From assembly GCA_023078555.1 (NCBI GenBank), contig CM041196.1, forward strand, positions 806,001 through 870,000: a stretch of DNA of 64,000 nucleotides, in the 5' to 3' direction. Both the position numbers and the translations under genes were made by a program. Every line of letters starts with the position of its first letter. Positions within the stretch are counted from its first letter, which is position 1. This document shows positions 24,158 to 35,500 of the stretch, piece after piece. The notes under the pieces were generated by a model, which worked only from the letters and a program-made list of their open reading frames with translations, did no database searches and was not told the DNA's origin. The stretch is from Ulva prolifera (Eukaryota > Chlorophyta > Ulvophyceae > Ulvales > Ulvaceae).

Positions 24158-26294
24158 CGTGTCGTGAGAAGTTGTTGTGTAGTCTAGTGCACTGTGTGCA
24201 TGGCATGCATGTGCATGCATGGGTCTGATTAGGTATGTGCAGAGAGTCATGGCAGTTGGGTGTTTGATTGCATATATGTAGACTGTAGCAAGTGAACACT
24301 CTCGTGTTCACTGAGCTCCCGCTGCCATGACAGGTGTGATATCCAGTACCATTGTGATATCCCGACTGGTCACTTTCCACACTGTAATCGTGTTCCTTGA
24401 GCTCCCGCAGTCATGACACTATGCACACGTCCACCGGGAACGCGAGCCACTCAGATATCGCCCAGGGCGCTGGGCGGTGTCTATAGATTCAGAATGACAT
24501 ACCGAATGCAGACAGGTGGTCCCCGGGCGAAACGTACAAAAGTCCCCAGGGAAAGGCCTATTTTCGGCCAAAATGTCGATTTTGCCCATGGAAGAGGATT
24601 TGACGCCCAGCGCACGCCCAGTGAGCACAGTGGGATGAGAACATCCCAGACACATTGTTAATATGTCTCATAGATGTGCAGTGGCCTATCAACCGGTGTC
24701 GTGCGGGTATACGTATGTCCGACGTGTCTGTGATACATTCATGGAGACCAGACACCACGCCGGCCTAGACCGGCACAGCTATTACAGATGAGTCATTGAA
24801 TAAATTTAAGGAACTGGTGGCATTAACGGTTGTTTCTGCCAGAACTTGCGTGCAGTTTCTACACATGGTGAGTTCGTAAATTTGGCAGTTTCTACACCTG
24901 GGCAGTTTTTAAACCTGGTGAGTTCGCAACTTGAAAGGCGCAACACAACATTATAATCGACCACAACAAATACATACACATACCACAAATTACCAGCCCT
25001 GGGTCGCTGAGGATCAGTACCACAGGTGGGACAGGCAGCATCGTTCCTCCGTCATGGAGATGGAAAGTACGTTGCCGTACACCGGCTCATCGAAGCGACG
25101 GCAAGACTGATCCCTGCGCGTTCAAAAACATGCAGTAAACAAACTCGCCTGTATACATCAATTCTCTCTTCGTTCTGGAGAACACGGAGCAGTTGCGAGT
25201 CTGGCTGTGACGGTCACGACGTCATTTGCGTTCACGCAAATGTCTTCAGCACTGCCGACTACGCAATGTCTGGTCACTGTTCAACCGCTGTTCAATCAAC
25301 ACCAATCTACGCGAGTGATTCGTGGACAATCATGATGTCATCAGTGGGCGTAATGTGGCAGGTCATAGAGCCAAGCACACAAAGAGTCTGTGCGTAACGC
25401 ATTCTGCCTATCTTACACCTCCGATGCTGTGCAGATTCCCCTTGACAGTGATACAGAGCGCATGCCGAGTTCGTCTCGCGTATACATTTGATTGCACTAT
25501 GCTTCACAAGCACGCCTATTGAAGCATGTTTCCAAACAGACTGCAGAACAAAGTACATATGTACTTTCTCGTGGCGTATGAATATATATCCATACGCCAC
25601 TACAACGTACGCGCCATCATGCATGTAGCTGCACAAGTGACATCGGTGTAGCCAGCGGGCGGTGTGTACCTGCAGCAGACGAGTGCGTGATGGCTCACGG
25701 AAGTCAACGTCTGCCGAACAGAATGCAAACGCGTTATCTAGCTTCGTGCGGAGGGGGGGAGGGGGTTCATCGCCCCATGTTCTGTCTGTCCCAAGTACGC
25801 CTCAGCAGCAGTTCAAAGTTCAGAATTCACCTTAACTGATGTTGTCTCCTAACTGAGTCTCAGTGCTCACCGAACTCCGACAAATGAGCTCCAACACACA
25901 GCCACAGACCGTGTGTGTGCTACAAAAGAGTAAACGGGAGAAGACAAACACCACCTTGGACTAGTCGCTCTGATTTAGATCCGGCAGTAGATCTAGTTCA
26001 CGGCTGTATCTCTTCCAAGCGTTCACGTCGGCGATCGGAGCACGTCATGATCTCCGCTGCATGCGCACACTCGGAAGCTGACCCTGATGCACTGTGAACG
26101 GCTGCCGGTGCTCTCTCAATCTTGCTGCAGTATCATCTCTGACGTGAGCCGGACCATTGTTTGCCGTGCGTCAAGGTGACAACGTTGCCTACTCTCTCAC
26201 AGACGAGTGACCTGCTTTGCCTGCACTGTTATCGTTGCGTCAGTCTGAGCAAAAGTCTTATAAGTGGTACTTATCAATTGACAGGCTCCTGCAG
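24158..26294. other. Possible LTR start and intergenic DNA
   Basis: From 24160 the sequence is probably the 3' LTR of the plus-strand Copia part, but its other end was not located. Repeated phrases occur: GAGCTCCCGC near 24321 and 24399, and an imperfect tandem repeat of GCAGTTTCTACACCTGG at about 24850-24935. A short antisense LINE tail lies at 25921-25952 (TACAAAAGAGTAAACGGGAG). The first exon (with the start codon) and promoter of the SRCR gene to the right should lie near the end of this stretch; they were not identified. Confidence 0.4.
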
Positions 26295-26508
26295 GCTGCA
26301 GCTGACCGATGTGGCTTGTTCAAGTTGGCAGGCATCCTGTCAGCGCTCCTACTGCTCGGCGTGAGGGCTGCGACAACTGGAGCCGAAGCGCCTGGCAACG
26401 ATGAATCTGCCAGAGACAGAGACTACGTGTATGACGGTGCTGTGGACCGCGCAGCCACTTCTGGAGTCGAAGTTGCGCCCACGCAAGCTACATCAGAGCC
26501 TGTCGCTG
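26295..26508 (+). CDS. Signal-peptide-like exon of plus-strand SRCR gene
   Basis: After an acceptor CTGCAG the frame reads AAADRCGLFKLAGI and the hydrophobic run LSALLLLGVRA, then a short polar stretch. The end, GTCGCTG before GTACGC, is phase 1 and joins exon A1 in frame (VAG then TEGDVRL). The minus-strand paralogue has a homologous exon (AADAFGL ... SALLVLA), which supports the model. No ATG precedes the hydrophobic run in this exon. Confidence 0.7.
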
Positions 26509-29500
26509 GTACGCCTTGGCAAGCAAGCCACTTAGACAAGATGGCCATGCACCACCAGGAGTTCAAGCCAGTCATCTGTTTTGAAATGCTGCATCTGTGT
26601 CACAAACTGCCGACTCTACGTGTTTCCACATGAAGTCAGCAGAGACAGGCGTTCAGCAGGTGACTGCACAGCACAGGAATCACAAACGCGATAGGAACTG
26701 GCAAATCATGAGAAAATACAGATATGTATCGTACCTGCAAAGGCTCGTGCAGGTCTGATTGCGCCGGACCGTGATACATCTGCAGGTTGGTTGCTGTTCT
26801 ACCAGCTGTCCTGGACTGACCAACACGTTGCATTGTTTTGACTGCAATTCCAGTGACTAATTGACAGTTAGATTGGGCTTGCTCATACTGCTTGCACCTT
26901 TTGGCCCGTTTTGGCCAAAAGGGGCCAGTTGGGTGAATGACATGTTCCTCCTTCTATCACCAATCCTGTGGAGGCCTCCGGATTGTTGAGCCATTCAACA
27001 GGACGTCAAGGATAAACGCCATTTGCGACAGAAATGTATCGGGCACGTGGCTTCCACGGTCATCTGCAAGTGCCCCTGCATCTCCGCCTGCGGAGAGATC
27101 CTGTGCGGGGCAGGGTCAAGTTCAACCTGCTCAGAACGCGAGACATGGCACCAGTGGCGGCAGTTACTGGCGCCGTGTGCAGCACCGTCCAGCATATTCC
27201 GACATGCCATTTCGCACAGCTGATGACGTTCTGCAGGTGCCGAATTGGAACATTTGCAGGAACTGAGGGTGATGTGAGGTTGGCCAGCCGGGTGGATGTC
27301 AACGGCTACGCCACCGGCGCCCTGCAGGTCTTCTGCGACGGCGCCTGGGGGCCAGTCTGCACTGACAACTTTGATGAAACGGACGCCCTCGTCGCCTGCC
27401 GCCAGCTCGGCTTCAGAACAGGGACTGTCCTACGAGACCTCACACCTTTCGCACGCGAACCAGTTCCACCAGTTTGTCCCTCCGCCGCCACTCTGCTTGG
27501 AACACACTCTGAGAATACTTCACGTCAGGAACTGTCATACCAGACCGCAGCCCCTTTGGCGGCGCACAGGCCGCCGCCGTGCGTCCCCTCTCCATTCCAT
27601 GTGGTGCTGCCGAGCATGCATCCAGGAGAGAGCGTCCAAGTGAATCAATGGCACTGCCTGCACCGCTCCACACTAAATAGTGTGGTCCGGGCTGACTGAT
27701 CCAGGTACATGGCTTCGTGTCAATGCATGGAGATTGGTGCTTTTACACCTGTAGTTCAAGTTGGAAACAGTGCAAAGGCAAAGCATGGTTGTGGCCATGT
27801 CCCTGCAGCTGTTAGCAGCGTCCACACACCACAGCCCGGTGTGAGGACCCACGTGATTCTGAAGCCATCTGCAGCCTCGAGTGCATCGCATCGGCAGCCG
27901 CAGCTCCTGAACGCAGGCGGATGCTGCTGCCATACCGTAGTGCACCACCATACCCTATGGAGCCTGTACCTGGGAGCATCTGCAAGTGATCTTACTGGCT
28001 ACACATCACGTTTTCCTGCCTGGCTGTTGCCCTGGCGGTGGTACCGGTCATTCCGGCTTTGTCCTTGTAACACATCACGTTTCTGGCTGCGGCCGGGGCG
28101 GGCGCTGATGTGTGCGGTTGGGTGTGTTGATCTGTGTCGCATGCTGGTGGTTGTGTGGGTGCGAGGTTCCCCTGCTTTTCGCCTGCGGTGCTACCTGCCT
28201 CGATGGCTTTGTCCGTGCAACGCCTTGATAAAAACATGCTGAATTTGTGGCCGCATATTTGAAGGCGCCATGTTGGGTGTGCAGGAGGTCCGAGTGCCGT
28301 TTGCTCTGGAGAACCTGGGCTGCACCGGCAACGAGACCAGCCTCCTCGACTGCCCCGCGACGCCCGACATCGAGCCAGATTACAGTTTCCGTGATCCCTA
28401 TACATATTCATACGACTACTACGGGCGGGCTTATGACATGAATGAAGCAAAGTGCAACCCAGGAGCGTTTGAGAGCACGTATGTGTATGTGGCTTGCGGG
28501 GGTCTGACTGGGGTAGGTGCGACCTTCTGTGCGCTCTCTGTGTGCTCAGGAGGTCCATTGAATGCACTACAGGACAGCCGGCCCCTGGACCACGACTGCC
28601 TTGCGCTCCAGAACTGGCGTTGGCCTTCAGGTGTGACAAGCGAACCTCCAGCATACATGCCCTTGTTTCCGCAACAAGGGGCATGTACACTAGAGGTTCG
28701 CTTTATTGTCGTCCGGGAAGCATATGAACCCATGCGGCAACGGAGCCTACACATCCGAAGACCATGCTTGCTCCCGTCCCCACGGCAGCCTTCCGGACCT
28801 TGGGGGTTGCCATCACATGTTTGCCAGCTGCAATCAGCCTGCTGCCCCGCAACTGACATATCGCCCTGTTGATGTTTTACCGATGGTTCGGATCTGATTC
28901 CTTTTGCTCTGTTTGCCGGCACCCGTTTCTGGTATGGTGGCACCTCTGGCATGTGAATGAGGCCCGAGTTGCCCCTCTCCGGTGCAACAGCTGTTTCCCG
29001 TTCTTGAGTAGCAGTTCCCGACAGCAACTTTTTTTCTGCTTCTCATGCCCGCCACCTTGTATGCAGCTGAGGGCGATGTGAGGCTATCGCCCATAAATGC
29101 CTCGGAGGACGGCAGCGCAGTGTACGGCCGCCTCGAAGTCTTCTTCCGCGGCGGCTGGGGCACCGTCTGCGACAGCATTGGCGTCAGGGGTGTCCCTGGC
29201 GGCACTGGGCTGAAGGGGCCACGCTTCACTGCTGGATCTGCCGAGGTGGCGTGCAGGCGGCTGGGGTTCCCGCAAGCCTTCCAGACTCAGGCCCCGGTAT
29301 GCCCCGTTCCGCCCTGTGTGCGCTGCCGACCCTGTCACTGCTGCGCCATCAAAACGAACGCAAAGCGGATATGTTCACGCCATGCTAGGAGCACAAGAGT
29401 GCGTGCCCTCGCTGACGTTTGTGCATGCATATGCGCCGGCGAGCATATGCGGCGTTCATAGACAACCAAACCCATCCAGATCAAACGCATCAGAATGACA

Positions 29501-32500
29501 AGAGCCTCGCAACCACAGGGTGGTGCATGCATGTGAAGGTAGAGGACGGTGAGGCGCGTGCGCGGACGGAGCGGGTGCCGATCGTGCTCGCCGGCGCCGA
29601 CTGCAATGGCACAGAGGGTGCTCTCGCAGACTGCCTCGGAAAACCACTGGGTCGCGTCGGGCGGCAGTGCATCCATGACACCGATGTCTACCTCGTCTGC
29701 TATGCCCCTGATCGCGGTGCGCACATCTTGAACTGCATGCCTGGGCAGGCATCCAATGTTTTTTATTCGTTTTTTTTTTCGATATCTTGATCGTTGTGCG
29801 CTGTCGTCGGCTGTGCTGCGCCGGGATCTGCCGACAGCTGCTCCCACGAGGCTGCCGACAGCCATGGAGTAAGGCACCGGGGTGCACAGACCACAGCAAG
29901 ACGATGCATACCAGTGGTATGATACCACTGATCGTCATCGGTGTGATGACTCGGCAGCCGGGATTGCAATTTAATCATCTTCTTCAGACTGTGCTACGAA
30001 TGTGCGGATTCCGAATCCCAACGAGTCGTTGAACGATGTCGCGGTAGGCCTACGGGAGCTTTTGGTTTAGCAGGGAGGAACATGGCGTGCTTGCATGGAT
30101 CCCTGATTGCGTGTGCCACTGTCGGCAGTCTGTCTCATGAGTGGGCTTTGGAATCGGCCTTGCCTGGGGCTGTGACGGCCAGCAGTGGAGGCTGTGTTCG
30201 CACGATATGTACCAGATCTGATACAGAAGCCATCTGGCGTGCCTGGTGTCACAATTATCTCTCACAGTCGGCAGCCGTCTTGACTCGTGCTGTTGCGTTA
30301 TGTGGCTGAAGTGTACTGCCGCATGTAGCGTGGATGCGATTTGCTCTACCGAGACTGTCAAAGTCCAAATGGTTATGGCTGTGTTGTGAAAGATAACCAT
30401 GGGGTGCATTCCCTGGCATGTTCCAGGCTTTGCAGCTGTGAGTGTCAAATGCCAGACCCCCCTGGATGGATTCAGCTTTATGATGCATTTGCCGCTCAAC
30501 TTTTGGTGAAATCATGAGCTTTTGATCTCGACCCGACTGGTGCTCAAAAAAAGGAAAGGATGAAACGAAACGGGAACCTCATGCGATGTTGTACATTTTC
30601 GAAGCAGTGACCCCACTCTTGAGTCTCCAACGAATCATGAGGTTCCCCGTTTAATCACCTTTGGCCATGTCCTGCAGCCCGCGACGGCCAGCTGCGCCTC
30701 TCCGGCGGCACGGCCACCCCGGAGTTTGCGTACGGCCGCCTCGAGGTCTTCCTCCACGGCTTCTGGAGCAACGTCTGCAACGACAACCGCTTCACACCCG
30801 ATGCAGCGCAGGTGGCCTGCAGGGCGCTCGGCTTCGATGGCGGAGCTGCCCCCCTCTTCAATCGGCCATACTCGCGCGTAGACACATTCAATTTTGCTCA
30901 AACTTTGCGCGTCCAGACGCTGAATCAGGTACGCCTGTTGATCCTGTCATACCGCGAATGCCTCCAGGCTCAGACGCACACAAATGTACCAGGCTCCTGT
31001 GTCGCTTGATCTGCGTTTTTAAGAAGCATAGAAATGAAAATGGAACTTAGTGTGGATCAGTTGACCCTGTGCAATCCCGCTAGATGTCTCCTAGGATTCG
31101 CTGCCACAGCGTCGACCTGCCCGTCTGCTCCTCGGAGCCTCACAGACAGGGACTCACAGGTCCTGGACTTTCGTGAAGCCAGATGTACTGAAATCAGTTC
31201 ACCTCTGATGTCACATTATATGATACCAGAGTGCTTGCATAGCGCGTCTGACCCCGTGTGTCCACAGGTGTTGTTCGCCGACATCCCCGTGGGGCTGGCG
31301 TCAGTGGACTGCGACGGCACCGAGACGTCCCTCCTGGAATGCCAGAACAATGGCCGCCTGGCGCCGAGGTGCACCAACAAGACCAGCAGCACCGTGCTCG
31401 CCTGCGGCACCACAGCCACTGGTGCGCCGTCCGTCCTCACTCATGAGGAGTCTGGCATCATTGCTAGCATTTTTTTCAAAGCACACTCTTGTTCTCTTGC
31501 ATGCGTGCACTGCACCTGAAGATGCGCCTATGGTCTATCATATGTGCCAGGAGCAGCATATTTGGAGTTTTCAAGTCTCTGCTGGTACTACATCATGCAC
31601 TGTTTCGGTAGTATGCCTTGCAATGACCCATGCATATGTAGCCTGCTTCAAAGCATGTGTCCAATCGGCATCTAGCGCAAACAAAAGTCACATTAGATGG
31701 CAGTTTCTGCAACTTTGCTTTTGATTCCAATGTTGCGCGTCATGCACCGCACATCCATACTTTCAGAGACCTGATGCGGGTGGATCCTGTGAGTGTCGGA
31801 TGTGGCTCTGTTTCGCCAGCCACGCGAATACACTGTTCAAAAGCACCTGCAGTCCACATACATGCAGCTCCACAACCGCCACAAGTGAGAACTGCCCAGG
31901 GCAACCTTGCTCGTGGACCTTGTCGTTGGCACCAGCGGTCTCGCCGCGATGCAGGCTGCGACAAGAGTCCCGGCACGGCTGAAGGCGCGGTGCGGCTGCG
32001 GGCGGGCTTCGGCACGCTGTGCGACCCCGTGCACACCGGCTTCGTGCAGGTCTTCCACGCGGGCGAGTGGGGCGCACTGTGCGAGGAAACGAGGCGCCTC
32101 GAGATTGGCCAAGAGAACCTCTTGGCCGACGTCGTGTGCCGGCAGCTCGGCTTCCCGCACGGCACCCGCATCGACCCCCTCGTCCCCGGAGAGCCGGCCC
32201 CGGATGGCGACTACGATTACACATACGACTATGCCAGATCCGGTTCAACGGAGGAAAGCGGGCAGCCGACTGGCCGCGTCTGGCTGAACCGCGCCCTGTG
32301 CCGCGGCCCGGAGGAGAGGCTGTTTGATTGCGAGCTCGGGGATAACTCGAGGCGCTTCCTGCCTGATCGTGCTAGATGCGAGGGCTTCAACAACTTCGGT
32401 GGTAGCCGGGTGCATGTCGCGTGCCGGCAGTTCCCGGTGGTGGAGGCCTTGGAGGCCGTCAACACTCCAGGCGCTGGTGCGACAACATGCACCACATCAT

Positions 32501-35500
32501 CGAATATGCGTCTTTGAAACTGTGGTCGTGCTTGTGCCGCCATCATGGAACAGGCACCAGCACTTTCCTGTTGAGTCGTGTCGACATCAGTCTAAGTCAT
32601 GTGAACGTTTTTACAGCCAGAACTCTTGTCCATTTTGGAACTTTTTTGCTTTCAACCGAGTTGACTGTACATGCCGAGTTGGCGCTGTGATGCGGTTGAT
32701 CAGATCAAGAGCAGGGCAGACTTCAGCTAGTGGCATGCAGAGGAGGGTGGCCTGCGCCTTGCCAACGGGACGGCGGTCGCCAACTGGGTGACAGGGCAGC
32801 TGCAGCTCTTCTTCGAGGGCTCCTGGGGGCAGGTCTGCGCGGGCCTCTTCGATGCCCCGGATGCCAACGTCGCCTGCCGCCAGCTCGGCTTCGGCGCCGG
32901 CACCGTCGTGCCCCAGCGCATCGGCGACAGGGCAGTGGATCTGCAATCTACGCCCGTGTTCCCGGAGGTCGTGCTCACCGGCTCAGGCTGTCAGGGCACC
33001 GAAGCGAGGCTGCTGGACTGCGGCCCTGCCGACGACGCTGTGGAGACCTTTCGAACCGACTTCCTGCGCGGCTGCCGGGAGGCAACAAGCGCCGGCCTTG
33101 TCCTCGGCTGCGTTGAGGACCCAATCTCGGGCATGGCTTCCTCTGCCCAGCGCACATGCAGTACACGCATGCGCTTGCCGCAGTCTGCCCACCCGGTTTG
33201 GCATCTCGCCATGGCAGGACTACTGTACATGCTGTGCTGGCATCTGCAGGTAAACACCATACAAAAGGGGGTCCCGGATGTTGTGTCAGAGCAGCTCCCG
33301 TAGGAAGAGTGGTTCTGCGTTCTTCGTCATAGGAACAATCGTGCCTAGCGCGAGTCAACATCTGTGTGCGCCGCACAGGGCAGCGCGGCCACTCCGAGTG
33401 ATTACTCATGGCATGTGCTGCAGGGGCGTGTGCTGCTCTGCTCATGCGGCACATGCATCACACATGCGTACACTCATGCGGCACATGCATGCAAGTGCTG
33501 CAGCCTTTGCAATGAGTGTCGTGCGCCACCGTGTGCCTGACCAGGCGGCACTTGCAGGCGTGCTACTTGCGAACTCTTAAGGAACCACATATATTTCATG
33601 AACCTCTCTCATTTGGTTTGAGAGAGGTTCATGAAATACCTCTCTCGAAGGGGGTCATGCTTTTCGGGGCATGACTAGCGCTCCGGTGTTAGTGATCCTG
33701 GTATGGCCTGCAGGGGTGGAGGGTGCAGTGCGGATCGTCAACCGCGCCGACGGGCCGACACGGGGGCTGGCGTCCGGCTCTCTGGAGGTATTCCACGCCG
33801 GCGCCTGGGGCTCCATCTGCAGCGGCCGCAGCCGCTTACCAGACAAAACCGAGCGCCTCTCCGAGCTCGATCCACCTGCCCTGGAGGTGCGGATCTCAGC
33901 AGCACATTGCACGGCCGTCAGACAATCTGCTGCAATCTCAAGCTGCTGTGCACATCATACGGCATGTTCTGCCACTGGATGTCACATGGTGGCCGATGAA
34001 CCGCGATTGCAAATTCACACCCCCACGAAGTAGCTCCCCACGAGTAAATCCATCCGGAGTAGAAAAGGCTGCCCACAAAACCCCTAAATTCTCCAGAATG
34101 CAAACATGAAATGCTTGTACAGTTTTGGCACAGTCATGGCAAAATTGCCATTCTTTCCAGGTCTGCTGCCGTGCGGTTGCCAGTGTGCTCTTCGCCTTGG
34201 TAGCGGTTAGTAGAGGGAAAAGTCACCGACACATTGTTCGTGAGCCTCTGACTCCGCAGCAGGGGCTTGCTCATGCTGCTGTGCATATGCATGCAGGGAG
34301 TTGCTGAGGTCGCCTGCCGGGAGCTGGGCTTTGCGACAGGGAGCTTCCAGCTTGCCGCCGGCACAGAGGCGGAGGAGGTGTCGCCGCCGTGGCTGGCGTC
34401 GGTGCGCTGCAACGGCTCCGAGGCGACCATCGCGGACTGCGAGCTGTCTGCCTTTGGGGACACCTGGACCTGTGGGGGCCCCCTCCGCCTCTTCTGCTCC
34501 GCTGCCGGTATGCACTCTCAGGCAGCACAACAGATGAACATCCAATTTGTTTGTCTATGGAAGAAGCACCGCTTCCACCTTGACGACTGTGGGTTGTACG
34601 ATGGGTGTGGGTGACAGGAGTGCGAGATACGCGGATTTAAGTTGAGCATTCCGTAATTTCAGCTATCATCACCTGCCCGCTGCTTGCATGTGCCCGACGT
34701 GGTTCCAGGAGGGCAATCAGAAGATGAAAACTCAGCGAGTGCTGTACTTACTGCTTACTTACTGTGAGTGCTGTACTTAAGCAAGTCTCTTCTCAGGTGG
34801 AAAACCGTTTTCATCATTGTGCAGCCGCAGGGCGCATGCAATCTCCTGCGATATCATGCAATCTAGCAGATCTGCAATTGAATATCCCCTTCGATGTGAG
34901 TTACTCGCACTAGCAGACACCGCAGCTGCCTGGGGCTCAGACCTGCTGCAGCAGCTTCAATCGGCCTCACGTATGCAGGTGTATCGAACAACCAGGTGCG
35001 GCTGGTGGGCGGCAACGCTGCTCCCGGCGGTGAGTGGGAGTACGGCCGCCTCAAGGTGCTGATCGATGGCTTCTGGTCGCCCATCAACAAGCCATCAAGG
35101 TTCGGCCTGTCCGAGGTACAGGTGGTGTGCCGGCAGCTCGGCTTTGCCAGCGGCGCTAGGCTGCTCACTGGCAGCGGCAGCTCGGCGCTTCCTGCAGGTT
35201 CAGAAGCGCCTACGGCAATTCAGACCGTCGTTTGCAGAGGAAACGAGGTAACGTTGGCCGATTGCAACGTCCGCACGCAGAACGAGCTTCTGGAGTCCTC
35301 GGACCAGATCAATCGTTTCAATGTCATGAATCAGGATGCGGCGGTGCTGTGCACGACGCCCTCAGGTGTGAGTATTCTCTCAGACACCACTGCCTGATAG
35401 TCGTCTATGGGTGGCATCAGGCCCGAGTCATCATTATCTGAAGCTTGTTCTTCCACACTGCGTGCACGTGCATGAGCTGTGTGATGTTCCTAATGCAAGG

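Noticed and set aside
29335..29938. Long minus-strand frames opposite SRCR domain B
   Set aside because: They are shadows of the SRCR exons on the plus strand and have no family resemblance.
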